NCBI GenBank assembly: GCA_003524095.1
Contig: DOEE01000003.1
Coordinates: 186,001 to 250,000, forward strand
Direction of reading: 5' to 3'
Length of the DNA: 64,000 bases
Origin: Clostridiales bacterium
GTDB taxonomy: Bacteria > Bacillota > Clostridia > Christensenellales > UBA1242
Every line of letters begins with the position of its first letter. Positions within the stretch are counted from its first letter, which is position 1. The notes beneath the pieces were generated by a model, which did not search any database, was not told the origin of the DNA, and worked only from the letters and a program-made list of their open reading frames with translations. Position numbers and translations under genes: made by a program. Positions 44,284-52,836 of the stretch are shown piece by piece.

Positions 44284-45216
44284 ATGGCGAATGAGAATAT
44301 GTTTCACAAAATTATAAATGAAATTTGTGAAGAAAATGATATTTTAATTAATTACCTTTCGAAAGATTGGGTGATTGAACTAACGAAAAATAACAAAACC
44401 AGATATATTTGTGGCTACAAATTTGATTCTCTTAGACATGGTTTAGGCGAAGTCTTTGATGACAAATATGCTATGTTTAGCCTGCTTAGTAGCCATAATA
44501 TTCCAGTTATAAAACATTTTATCGTCTATGACGATGATAACAACAACGATTATGCTAGCGACTGCAAAGGCATAGATTATGTTACTCAGTTATTCGAAAA
44601 ATATAATCGCAATATTGTTATGAAGGCTAACAGGGGGTCGTGCGGAGTAGGAGTATTTCACATAACAGACCAAGACTCTCTCAATGAAAAATATGAACAT
44701 TTGCTTGACCATAGACCATCGTTTAGCGTTTGTCCTTATATGAGTATTCAAAATGAATTCAGAGCGATTTGTGTCGGCGGAAAAATTGAACTTTTGTACA
44801 AAAAAACTCGTCCACAAGTTGTAGGCGATGGCAAAAAGACAATTAGAGAATTATTAAAAGAATTTAATAACGACTATTTTGCTAATTACGAAAGTGATAT
44901 TTCAAACAATGTTTTGAGAGACGGAGAAGTCTTTGATTTTGGCTGGAAGTTTAATCTTTCCAAAGGTTCAATTTCTTCGATGGAAATAACTAATAGCGAC
45001 AAAGAACAAATATATAGAATAGTTGAAAATATTGCCAAAATTATTGATTTAAATTTTTGTTCTGTCGATATAATCAAAACTAGTGATAACAAATTTTTGG
45101 TTATGGAGATTAACTCGGGAGTTATGATGAAAAACTTTGTAATTCAGCAAAAAAATGGATACGAAATTGCCAAAAGGATTTACACCAAAGCGATACTTAA
45201 CATGATGGAGAATTAA
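44284..45216 (+). CDS. ATP-grasp family ligase (CphA/GshF/RimK-like)
   Basis: 310 aa single ATP-grasp enzyme, presumably forming a peptide-like bond between an amino acid and a carboxylate. The lid and core run FDSLRHGLGEVFDDKYAMF, IVMKANRGSCGVGVFHI (ATP-binding Lys and Gly-rich loop), RPQVVGDGKKTIRELL (as in cyanophycin synthetase and GshF), and VDIIKTSDNKFLVMEINSGVMM with the Mg-binding Glu-x-Asn. It lacks the N-terminal domains of CphA or GshF, so the substrate is unknown. It sits between trmD and rbgA, 28 nt and 1 nt away, and is co-transcribed with them. Confidence 0.75.
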   Translation: MANENMFHKIINEICEENDILINYLSKDWVIELTKNNKTRYICGYKFDSLRHGLGEVFDDKYAMFSLLSSHNIPVIKHFIVYDDDNNNDYASDCKGIDYVTQLFEKYNRNIVMKANRGSCGVGVFHITDQDSLNEKYEHLLDHRPSFSVCPYMSIQNEFRAICVGGKIELLYKKTRPQVVGDGKKTIRELLKEFNNDYFANYESDISNNVLRDGEVFDFGWKFNLSKGSISSMEITNSDKEQIYRIVENIAKIIDLNFCSVDIIKTSDNKFLVMEINSGVMMKNFVIQQKNGYEIAKRIYTKAILNMMEN

Positions 45217-45217
45217 T

Positions 45218-46123
45218 ATGGAAAACACACTAACTATCCAATGGTTTCCGGGACATATGACCAAGGCCATGAGACTCATGGAAAAAGAAATTAAACTTGT
45301 TGACACAATCATTTATGTGCTTGATAGTCGTGCGCCTTTTTCGTGTGTAAATCCTAAATTTGAAAAGTTGATTGACGGAAAACCTATTATTTATGTCTTT
45401 AACAAATGCGACATGTCTGATATGACAAAAGTTGACGAGTGGGTCAAGTTTTTCAAAAAAGAGAACACCAGATGTGTTACTCTCGATAGTACTGCTAGTG
45501 GTAGTGGCAAAAAAGTTGAAAGTGCGATTAAAGATGTGCTTTCTTCAAAAATTGCCAAGTTTAAGGCCAAAAACATGACACCCACACTCAGAGCAATGGT
45601 TATTGGTGTTCCAAACTGTGGAAAGAGTACTCTTATTAATAATCTTTGTGGAAAATCAAAAACAATAACTGGAAACAAGCCTGGTGTTACAAAAGGCAAA
45701 CAATGGGTCAAAATTGCTAGCGGAATTGAACTTTTGGACATGCCGGGAACTTTGTGGCCGGCTTTTGACAACACAAATGTTGCCAAGCATTTGGCTTATA
45801 TTGGGAGTATTAAGGAAGAAGTTTTGGATATTCCCGAACTTAGTGTTGCCTTTATTTCTGACATTAGAGAAATTGACAGAAGTTTGCTTGAAAAAAGATA
45901 TAATATTCAAATAAATGACGAAGATACTGATTTGGAAGTTTTGGAAAAAATCTGTCAGTCACGAAAGTATGTTGTTCGTGGCGGAGACTATGATTATGAC
46001 AGATGTTCTTTTGCAATAATTTCTGACTTTAAATCTGGAAAACTCGGTCAAATTTGTTTGGAGAGTGTCAAAGATTTGAAAAAACTAACGATAAAAAACA
46101 GAAGGCAAGAAAAAGATGTTTGA
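45218..46123 (+). CDS. rbgA: ribosome biogenesis GTPase RbgA (YlqF)
   Basis: 301 aa circularly permuted GTPase needed for late 50S assembly. N-terminal QWFPGHMTKAMR, G4 NKCDM appears before G1 GVPNCGKSTLINNL, G3 DMPGTLWP, then a C-terminal helical RNA-binding domain ending VVRGGDYDYDRCSF. The start follows the ATP-grasp stop by a single base, with GGAG inside that gene. Confidence 0.95.
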   Translation: MENTLTIQWFPGHMTKAMRLMEKEIKLVDTIIYVLDSRAPFSCVNPKFEKLIDGKPIIYVFNKCDMSDMTKVDEWVKFFKKENTRCVTLDSTASGSGKKVESAIKDVLSSKIAKFKAKNMTPTLRAMVIGVPNCGKSTLINNLCGKSKTITGNKPGVTKGKQWVKIASGIELLDMPGTLWPAFDNTNVAKHLAYIGSIKEEVLDIPELSVAFISDIREIDRSLLEKRYNIQINDEDTDLEVLEKICQSRKYVVRGGDYDYDRCSFAIISDFKSGKLGQICLESVKDLKKLTIKNRRQEKDV

Positions 46124-46709
46124 TTATGAATCCGAGTGCTTAAATTTGGGCTACAAACTAATTGCGGGAATGGACGAAGCAGGGCGTGGGCCTTTGGCTG
46201 GGCCAGTTTGTGTTGCAATTGCAATAATGCCACTTGAAAAAGATAAAATTATTGAAGGAATTAATGATAGCAAAAAATTATCCGAGAAAAAACGAGAAGC
46301 ACTATTTGAAAAAATAATTAATACTGCTATTTCCTATCATATTGAGTTTGTAGACGAAAAAACAATTGATAATATTAATATTATGAATGCTACCAAACTT
46401 GGAATGCACAAATGTATTAATTCAATCGATGTTAGGCCGGACATGGTTCTTATTGATGCAGTCAAGCTAGATACGGATATACCAACAAAATCAATTATCA
46501 AAGGCGATGCACTTAGTTATAATATTGCCTGTGCATCTATACTTGCCAAAGTTTCAAGAGATAGATATATTTTGTCTCTCGACGAAAAATATCCAATGTA
46601 TAACTTTAAAAAACACAAGGGATATGGAACAAAAGAACATATCGAAAATCTAAAAAAATATGGACCATGCCCTGTTCACAGAAAAACATTTATAGGACAT
46701 TTTGTATAA
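46116..46709 (+). CDS. rnhB: ribonuclease HII
   Basis: Removes RNA from RNA-DNA hybrids and single ribonucleotides. 197 aa. IAGMDEAGRGPLAGPVCVA (first metal ligands), MVLIDAVKLDT, DALSYNIACASILAKVSRDR and HKGYGTKEH. The start overlaps the end of rbgA by 8 nt. Confidence 0.96.
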   Translation: MFDYESECLNLGYKLIAGMDEAGRGPLAGPVCVAIAIMPLEKDKIIEGINDSKKLSEKKREALFEKIINTAISYHIEFVDEKTIDNINIMNATKLGMHKCINSIDVRPDMVLIDAVKLDTDIPTKSIIKGDALSYNIACASILAKVSRDRYILSLDEKYPMYNFKKHKGYGTKEHIENLKKYGPCPVHRKTFIGHFV

Positions 46710-46712
46710 AAA

Positions 46713-47078
46713 ATGAATGAATATACTTTAACAAACAAGACTTTTAACAAAGTCACTGGAGATAGCGGAGAACAACTAGCCAAAGAATATCTCAAGAAAA
46801 ACGGCTTTCAAATTCTCAAAACTAATTATAAAACCAATATTGGCGAAATAGACATTATTGCAAAACAAAAAGATTTTGTGGTTTTTGTAGAAGTTAAAAC
46901 AAGAAAAAATGATTATTTTGGACTGCCAAGAGAAGCAGTTAACAGCTTTAAACAACAAAAAATAAGACAAGTTGCTACTCAGTATATCAAGTTTAATAAG
47001 TTATTTGATGTTTGTTGTAGATTTGATGTGATAGAAATTTTGGGCGACAAAATTACTCACATTGAAAATTGTTTTTAG
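46713..47078 (+). CDS. yraN: UPF0102 family protein YraN
   Basis: 121 aa with an endonuclease-like fold: GDSGEQLAKEYLKKNGFQILKTNYKTNIGEIDIIAKQKDFVVFVEVKTRK shows the E-x-D-x...VEVK metal-binding core shared with Holliday junction resolvases. Its precise role in the cell is not established. It follows rnhB by 3 nt, as in many Firmicutes. Confidence 0.92.
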   Translation: MNEYTLTNKTFNKVTGDSGEQLAKEYLKKNGFQILKTNYKTNIGEIDIIAKQKDFVVFVEVKTRKNDYFGLPREAVNSFKQQKIRQVATQYIKFNKLFDVCCRFDVIEILGDKITHIENCF

Positions 47079-47208
47079 GCGTGTTTTATTTTGGGCTAAA
47101 TAGACATAATATGTAATATTTTGTCATAAAATATATTGGCAAGTTTAATGCAAAAATTAATAAATTAAGGACAATTTGGGGATATTTTTAATTATTTGCA
47201 AAAAATAC

Positions 47209-47237
47209 TTGCAATTTATTTGATTATATGGTATTAT
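47209..47237 (+). promoter_or_regulatory. promoter of rplS
   Basis: TTGCAA, 17-nt spacer, TATTAT. The predicted start is about 70 nt upstream of the ATG, leaving a structured 5' UTR. Confidence 0.7.
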
Positions 47238-47244
47238 TCTTTAT

Positions 47245-47303
47245 GACTTCGGATGTTCCGCTGAAAACTATGTTTTGTATGAACATTTAGTACATTAGGA
47301 GGT
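47245..47303 (+). promoter_or_regulatory. rplS 5' leader hairpin, possible L19-type autoregulatory leader
   Basis: The leader contains nested stems: ATGTTC (47253-47258) with GAACAT (47281-47286), enclosing AAAAC/GTTTT. Firmicutes rplS mRNAs are known to carry an L19 leader; this one is in the right place, but its identity would need a covariance-model check. Confidence 0.45.
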
Positions 47304-47312
47304 AAAGTCACA

Positions 47313-47654
47313 ATGACACTTATTGAAGCATTAGAAAGAGAGAATTTAAAACCAGAAATTCCTGAATTTAATGTCGGCGATACTGTTAAGGTTTATAACA
47401 AGATTGTTGAAGGTACTAGAGAAAGAATCCAAGTATTTGAAGGAATTGTTATAGCTAGAAAAAACTCTAGTGTTAGAGAAACATTTACAGTTAGAAGAAT
47501 ATCTTTTGGTGTTGGCGTGGAAAAAACTTTCCCAGTTCACTCTCCAAGAATTGATAAAATTGAAGTAGTGAAGAAAGGTAAAGTTAGACGTGCTAAATTA
47601 TACTATCTAAAAGATTTATCTGGTAAAGCCGCTAAGATTAAAGAAAAAAGATAA
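47313..47654 (+). CDS. rplS: 50S ribosomal protein L19
   Basis: 113 aa. FNVGDTVKVYNKIVEGTRERIQVFEGIVIARKN and the conserved VRRISFGVGVEKTFPVHSPRIDKIEV are L19. AGGAGG lies upstream. It is displaced from the trmD cluster by the ATP-grasp, rbgA, rnhB and yraN genes and has its own promoter and leader. Confidence 0.97.
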   Translation: MTLIEALERENLKPEIPEFNVGDTVKVYNKIVEGTRERIQVFEGIVIARKNSSVRETFTVRRISFGVGVEKTFPVHSPRIDKIEVVKKGKVRRAKLYYLKDLSGKAAKIKEKR

Positions 47655-47691
47655 TAAAATAATTAATTATTTAATTAGAAATAGTTTTTTT

Positions 47692-47719
47692 AGATTGACC
47701 AAAAGTCAATCTTTTTTTT
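47692..47719 (+). terminator. terminator after rplS
   Basis: AGATTGAC/GTCAATCT with a 5-nt loop and a T8 run. Confidence 0.9.
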
Positions 47720-47822
47720 GATAAATTTTGTGGAATATTTAACAAAAAGCATAAATATATTTTATTTATTATTCAAATTGTACAAAATATGTACAAAATT
47801 TCCATATTTTTCCAAAAATTGT

Positions 47823-47851
47823 TTGGTAAATGAGTTGGTTTGTGATATATT
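47823..47851 (+). promoter_or_regulatory. promoter of the Spo0A-like gene
   Basis: TTGGTA, 17-nt spacer, TATATT, about 80 nt before the ATG. The rest of the 277-nt gap shows no further feature apart from AT-rich sequence. Confidence 0.45.
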
Positions 47852-47931
47852 ATATTTAATAGCATTCAGATATGATTAATAATACATATTAATTTCAAGT
47901 TTGCATTAATAACTAACCTAGTGGAGCTTTA

Positions 47932-48684
47932 ATGAATAAGTTTGATACTTGTGATGTTGCTTTGTATACAAAAAATTGTCAATTTGCATATGAGTTTAGA
48001 ACGAAATGTCACTCAAAACAAGAAGATATTGAATATTTAAACACCTTGCACGATTTGTTTAGATTTGTGTTTAACAAACCTTCGGGTATTTTGTTTATTG
48101 ATATGAAGTACTTTGGGTCGATGAGCAAAATTATTAACGAATTTTGTGGGTCTCATCGAAACAAAGGTGAATTTGTTTTTGTTTATGTTTGTGATAATAA
48201 TACTGGAATTAAGATAAACAACTACAATATTTTTTGGTGTAAACAATCACAAATGTTGGATTTTTTGCTTAAAGCTAAAATTTTACTCAAAAATTTTAGA
48301 GATAGTTATTGTGGTGTTTGCATAAACAATCTTAAAATGTCTATATCAAAAGTATTGGAAGTTTATAAGATTTCACCAAAACTTATTGGTTTTGAATATT
48401 TGCAAGAAACCATTTTTAGATATTTGTGTCAATTGGATTGTCGAAAGTCGCTTAATTCGGATATATATCCTGATGTTGCTAAGGAATTTGATACATGTAT
48501 AAACAATGTTGAAAAGAATATACGAAAAGCCTTGAAAAAAGCCAGTGAAAATTATCCGGATTTATATAGTTCTATGAGTTTTAAGAATAACCATGTTACA
48601 ATCAAAACTTTTGTCTCGGTTATTTCTGAGGAAATAGAACGAAGTGTAAATGTGGGACTAGTTAGAAAACTTTTTGAAAAGTAA
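47932..48684 (+). CDS. Spo0A-like response regulator with degenerate receiver domain
   Basis: 250 aa. Residues about 137-235 match the Spo0A effector domain: YKISPKLIGFEYLQETI lines up with the GYLYLREAI region, and IYPDVAKEFDTCINNVEKNI then RKAL with the LYPDIAKKFNTTxxRVERAIRHAI region. The N-terminal 120 residues look like a worn receiver: SGILFIDMKYFG resembles strand 3 with the phosphoacceptor Asp (D57), and NIFWCKQSQMLDF resembles strand 5 with its Lys. The acidic pair of strand 1 is missing (DVALYTKNCQF). Whether this is the main Spo0A or a paralogue cannot be told from the window. A SpoIIM-like gene follows. Confidence 0.7.
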   Translation: MNKFDTCDVALYTKNCQFAYEFRTKCHSKQEDIEYLNTLHDLFRFVFNKPSGILFIDMKYFGSMSKIINEFCGSHRNKGEFVFVYVCDNNTGIKINNYNIFWCKQSQMLDFLLKAKILLKNFRDSYCGVCINNLKMSISKVLEVYKISPKLIGFEYLQETIFRYLCQLDCRKSLNSDIYPDVAKEFDTCINNVEKNIRKALKKASENYPDLYSSMSFKNNHVTIKTFVSVISEEIERSVNVGLVRKLFEK

Positions 48685-48702
48685 TTAAAAGATACTTTTT
48701 TT

Positions 48703-48718
48703 CATATATTTAAATATG
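48703..48718 (+). promoter_or_regulatory. CATATATT start box, apparently leaderless, for the SpoIIM-like gene
   Basis: TTTCATATATTTAAATATG, almost identical to the block before the ykvI homologue. No SD sequence is present before the ATG at 48716. Confidence 0.4.
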
Positions 48719-49330
48719 GACGAAAAGTACCAAAGAATAAAGAATAATATAATAAATTTTTCAAGTAGATTTTTAAAAAATTACAAATATTATCTACTTG
48801 TCTTTTTTATTCTCTTTTTAATTGGTTTTTTGACGGGGATTATAACGGCGTCGGATTATTCAAAAGATTTGACTTGTGAGAACCTTATAAATATTTATAT
48901 GTATTCCTTTCTCAAAAGAGAAATGACTTTTTTTTCGTATTTCTTGACAATGGCACTCTACTTTGCAATACTACTTTTGTTTACAACCTTGTTGGTGCGA
49001 AACAAATTTATGATTGTAATTAATACCATAATTTTGGTATTGATTGCTTATATTTTCGGGTTTGATTTGTGTATATTGATGATTTGCTTGGGACTTGCTG
49101 GAGTGATTTTGGGTGCATTATTTATAGGACTGCTTGGCATTGTTTGTTTTGGAGTGTACATATTAATTCTTTCTATCCAAGCCAAAAAAGTTCTTTCCAA
49201 AATGCATTGCGAAGAAGAAAAACATTATTTTTTGAAGTGTTATTTGATACTTAGTGCAATCTGGCTAATTATTATGCTAGTCTCAATTATGTTGTTTTCA
49301 ATTATTCACATATTTGTAATTGTTGAGTGA
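48716..49330 (+). CDS. SpoIIM-like integral membrane protein
   Basis: 204 aa, five to six transmembrane helices. The N-terminal block KNYKYYLLVFFILFLIGFLTGIITAS, the loop ending YSFLKREMTFFSYF, and a Gly-rich helix FGFDLCILMICLGLAGVILGALF follow the layout of SpoIIM (DUF95), a member of the engulfment complex DMP made under sigma-E. Similarity is judged by eye and moderate. It has no SD box and a sporulation-type start region, which supports the call. It follows the Spo0A-like gene by 31 nt. Confidence 0.5.
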   Translation: MDEKYQRIKNNIINFSSRFLKNYKYYLLVFFILFLIGFLTGIITASDYSKDLTCENLINIYMYSFLKREMTFFSYFLTMALYFAILLLFTTLLVRNKFMIVINTIILVLIAYIFGFDLCILMICLGLAGVILGALFIGLLGIVCFGVYILILSIQAKKVLSKMHCEEEKHYFLKCYLILSAIWLIIMLVSIMLFSIIHIFVIVE

Positions 49331-49394
49331 TTTGTTAGATTTATTTTGAAAAATGTGGTAAACTACAAAAAAGTACATATGATGTAGGTTAAAA

Positions 49395-51329
49395 ATGGGG
49401 AAAAGGAAATCTAACAAAAAAGGAATATTGAAAAAAATTGTTGCCGGCTTTGTGGCTTTTATTTCTGGACTTGCATTAGTTGGTTGTGGAGCTACGAGCA
49501 GTCTGGGAAATATCGGCTCAAACATCGAAGAGCCCAAATTTGAAAACCCATACGAAGGCGAAATGGAAAAAATGGTTGACGACTACAACGATGTTTTTCT
49601 TGGTGCAATTGGGGTTTATGATGTAGACAATAGTAGAGAAATTTTTTATGACGAACATACCAAAAATTTTGTTTCTTTTAAAGACTTAATAGATAGACAA
49701 TTTAATACACTTGGCAAAATTTTGTACGAAGGACTGACTAATATTTATGGCAATGTTAATGGATTTGATGCAGGCAAAATAATTGATATTAGCAGTTGTG
49801 GATATTCAAGTGATATTACATTTGATATGAGTATGTTTCAAGTTGAAAGTGATGTGCATTATGATAAAACCAACTATGTGACAAATGCATCATACAACTT
49901 TAAAGATGCTATTTATGGCGGATATAGACTTATTGGAAAAGAAATTACAAATCAAGATGGAACAACATCTATAATATATGATTATGATGAGTCGCAAAGA
50001 GCAAGTCACGCATGGAGAATGTCTGGATTTAACGAACATGATTTGATAAATGCATTAAAATGGATATACTTAAATACTTATAAAACTTATGGAACTAATT
50101 TGTGGAGCAAATTTACAAACAGCTTTAATTTTCTTGCTCCGGAACTAAAAAATACTGACTTAAAAGGAGTATATAATCAAACACTTATTATTCCGACAGT
50201 TGATAACTCAGAAATATCTTCAATTGGATTTACAGAAGATTATGCATGGAATGTTTTGTATTATTTGGCATACAGTGTTATTGGAGAAACAAATGTAGAA
50301 AGACAAAGTCAAATTGGTGGTGTTAATGCAGATAATTATTTATTATACGAAGCATACAAAGGCTATGATAACGTTCTTCCAAAAATTGTCTACTATGCAT
50401 TTAATTATGGGAAGGAAAAAAATTTCTTTTGCGTAACAGAACACAATAAAGATTCAGCAATGAATAATACACTTAATGGCAATTTCAAAAGTACAATTTT
50501 CCCAATGTTAGAACGTAACGAATATATTTTCTTTGATGACTTAAACGATATTTGTGATGCTGAAGAAGTAAATAATGAGTTTAACGAAGATGATATGATT
50601 GACCCAAAAGATGCTATAGATTTGGATAACAAGAAAATCATGGAAGAGTTAAACAAAAAAACTATAAAAGTAGGGTCGCTTAGAAAGTTAAAAAAGATAA
50701 TACTAATTCCTAATATTAAGGAAGGATATAAGTTAGATGAATTTAGCATAAATGATATTTCTATTTGCTTTAGTTTGCCAACTGGCGTTAGTCAAGTAGA
50801 AGTGGAAATTTATTCAAATCTACTAGACAAAGAAGGCAATGTAACCAAGGACCAGAAAACTAAATTTAACGACGGAAGTTTTTCGTTTGAAGTTGATGAT
50901 GCGGGTTCGGATACTGGGAAAAGCAAGATTGAAAGCGAAGGGAAAAGTGAGAATATTTCCAGTGACGGAAAACTCATAGTTGATGATTTTCCTGGACTTA
51001 ATAAAAATGGTGCACAGTTTAGCATTTTTGAAAAAACCGAAGATAGTGAAAAGGTTAAATATACATCAGTTGATGACATCATGATATTTTCAGAGTCTTT
51101 TACAAAAATTAGTTATGACGTGCCATCGACGGGCGAAAAAATTGAATGCGCTAGACTCAATGTGTACAATAATTTGTTTAACATAACTTGTGATGAAAAT
51201 GGCAAATATGTGTATACAATTAATACAAGCAAGAATTTGATAGAGTTATACTTTAAATATTATGCCTATGGTGGAGACGAATTAGAAAGTATTCCAAATA
51301 CTTATTTGTTAGACTTTGGGATAATGTAA
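49395..51329 (+). CDS. second large lipoprotein, unknown
   Basis: 644 aa. A basic N-terminus (MGKRKSNKKGILKK) precedes a hydrophobic core and lipobox LALVGC, so it should be anchored outside the membrane. Acidic and Asn/Asp-rich body, with an aromatic-rich first half (SHAWRMSGFNEHDLINALKW) and a beta-rich second half. A linker around 500-530 rich in Ser/Gly/Lys (SDTGKSKIESEGKSENISS) separates them. No enzyme motif is seen. It is transcribed between the spoIIM-like gene and dacF and has its own terminator. Confidence 0.7.
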   Translation: MGKRKSNKKGILKKIVAGFVAFISGLALVGCGATSSLGNIGSNIEEPKFENPYEGEMEKMVDDYNDVFLGAIGVYDVDNSREIFYDEHTKNFVSFKDLIDRQFNTLGKILYEGLTNIYGNVNGFDAGKIIDISSCGYSSDITFDMSMFQVESDVHYDKTNYVTNASYNFKDAIYGGYRLIGKEITNQDGTTSIIYDYDESQRASHAWRMSGFNEHDLINALKWIYLNTYKTYGTNLWSKFTNSFNFLAPELKNTDLKGVYNQTLIIPTVDNSEISSIGFTEDYAWNVLYYLAYSVIGETNVERQSQIGGVNADNYLLYEAYKGYDNVLPKIVYYAFNYGKEKNFFCVTEHNKDSAMNNTLNGNFKSTIFPMLERNEYIFFDDLNDICDAEEVNNEFNEDDMIDPKDAIDLDNKKIMEELNKKTIKVGSLRKLKKIILIPNIKEGYKLDEFSINDISICFSLPTGVSQVEVEIYSNLLDKEGNVTKDQKTKFNDGSFSFEVDDAGSDTGKSKIESEGKSENISSDGKLIVDDFPGLNKNGAQFSIFEKTEDSEKVKYTSVDDIMIFSESFTKISYDVPSTGEKIECARLNVYNNLFNITCDENGKYVYTINTSKNLIELYFKYYAYGGDELESIPNTYLLDFGIM

Positions 51330-51364
51330 AAAAGTGTGCAGTTTAAAATTGCACACTTTTTTTT
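51328..51364 (+). terminator. terminator after the 644-aa lipoprotein gene
   Basis: AAAAGTGTGCA/TGCACACTTTT with a 9-nt loop and T8. Confidence 0.9.
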
Positions 51365-51422
51365 CGTGCATAAATTATATTGTTTTTCACAAAATACAAA
51401 TAATAAAATTAGGAGAGAAATT

Positions 51423-52586
51423 ATGAAAAAATTTATTCTAACTATTATTTGTTTGACACTTGCAGTAATCTTTTGTTTTTCGGGAATTAAGACAGAAGTT
51501 TTGGCTTATCAGTTTGATGATATGTCAGCCAAAAGTTATATCGTTATAGACGGAAGTGGAAATATTTTGCTTAGCAGAAATCCAAATGAAAAACACGAAG
51601 TAGCAAGTATTTGTAAACTTATGACAGCACTTATTACACTTGAACATGTAGAGAGTGGAAATCTAAAATTAGATGATAAGGTTGTGGCTAGTACACATGC
51701 ATGCGATGCCGAGGGTAGTCAAGCATTTTTGGATGCTGGATCGGAGTATTATATTAGAGACCTTATCAAAAGTGTTATCGTAGCGTCTGCAAACGATAGT
51801 GCAATAGTTTTGGCGGAAGTCATAGGTGGAAGCGAAATGAACTTTGTAGACATGATGAACGACAAAGCCAAAGAACTTGGCATGAACGATACACTTTATG
51901 CCAATTCTACTGGACTTCCTGCCAATAATCAATATAGTACTGCATATGATACATCATTGCTTCTTAATCAAGTAAGCAAGTATCAATTGTATTTGGAAGA
52001 TAGCAAAATTTGGATGGACAAACTAGTTCATCCAAGTGGTAGAGAAACTGAACTTGTCAATACCAATAGACTGATTAAGTACTATCCAAATTGTATTTCT
52101 GGCAAGACTGGATTTACTGACGAAGCGGGTTATTGTTTGTCATCGACTGCAATCAAAAACGACATGAAATTAACTTGTGTTGTTCTTGGTTGTGATACTA
52201 TGGCAAATAGATTTAAGGAAAGCATTGAATTATATAATTATGCTTATGCAAACTTTACAAACAAAAAAATTGTTGATTGTAGCAAGCCTATAGAAAATAG
52301 TATTATAATAACTGGCGGTAAAGGTGATGTAGTAAGTATTAAGCCAGAACATGATTTTAGTTTTGCAATGGAAAGAAATTCAAACAAGGATATTGATGTG
52401 GATATTCAATTACCAAGCACTCTTAAAGCGCCTTTGAAAGAAGGGGATAGAGTTGGAAACATTGTTGTAACTATTGACGGAAATGTTGTCAAGGAAATTC
52501 CAGTTGTTTGTTGTAGCACTGTAGACAAACAAGGCTTCAAAGATGTAATGGTTAAAGTGCTAGATAGATTTGCAGTATTTAACTAA
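51423..52586 (+). CDS. dacF: D-alanyl-D-alanine carboxypeptidase (DacF/PBP5-type, peptidase S11)
   Basis: 387 aa penicillin-binding protein trimming the terminal D-Ala of peptidoglycan stem peptides. Signal peptide at 1-28, SxxK nucleophile motif ASICKLMTAL, SxN motif ASANDSA, KTG motif SGKTGFTDEAGY, and a C-terminal PBP5_C beta domain ending with an amphipathic helix (FKDVMVKVLDRFAVF) for membrane attachment. The ATG at 51423 follows AGGAGAG; the longer frame has no RBS. In spore formers close relatives act in cortex synthesis. Confidence 0.93.
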   Translation: MKKFILTIICLTLAVIFCFSGIKTEVLAYQFDDMSAKSYIVIDGSGNILLSRNPNEKHEVASICKLMTALITLEHVESGNLKLDDKVVASTHACDAEGSQAFLDAGSEYYIRDLIKSVIVASANDSAIVLAEVIGGSEMNFVDMMNDKAKELGMNDTLYANSTGLPANNQYSTAYDTSLLLNQVSKYQLYLEDSKIWMDKLVHPSGRETELVNTNRLIKYYPNCISGKTGFTDEAGYCLSSTAIKNDMKLTCVVLGCDTMANRFKESIELYNYAYANFTNKKIVDCSKPIENSIIITGGKGDVVSIKPEHDFSFAMERNSNKDIDVDIQLPSTLKAPLKEGDRVGNIVVTIDGNVVKEIPVVCCSTVDKQGFKDVMVKVLDRFAVFN

Positions 52587-52632
52587 AATCTAAATAAGAT
52601 AAATTATCTCAAACATTATAATAAAAAATTTC

Positions 52633-52666
52633 AAATCCAGTTAACTTTTTGTTAACTGGATTTTTT
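52633..52666 (+). terminator. terminator after dacF
   Basis: AAATCCAGTTAAC pairs with GTTAACTGGATTT, 5-nt loop, T6. Confidence 0.9.
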
Positions 52667-52706
52667 GACAAAAAGTATGATTTAATTTAAATTTCGGCTT
52701 ATTCAC

Positions 52707-52735
52707 TTGCAAACATTTTGAATTGATTGTATAAT
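52707..52735 (+). promoter_or_regulatory. promoter of the GNAT gene
   Basis: TTGCAA, 17-nt spacer, TATAAT. Predicted start about 95 nt before the ATG; the leader shows no clear riboswitch. Confidence 0.7.
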
Positions 52736-52836
52736 AATTAGACTACATATATCTAATCCACACAAAAAATTAATAGATTTTATTTTTTAGTTTTTGGATT
52801 ATTTAAAAAGCAAAAATTTATAAAAGAAGAAACATT

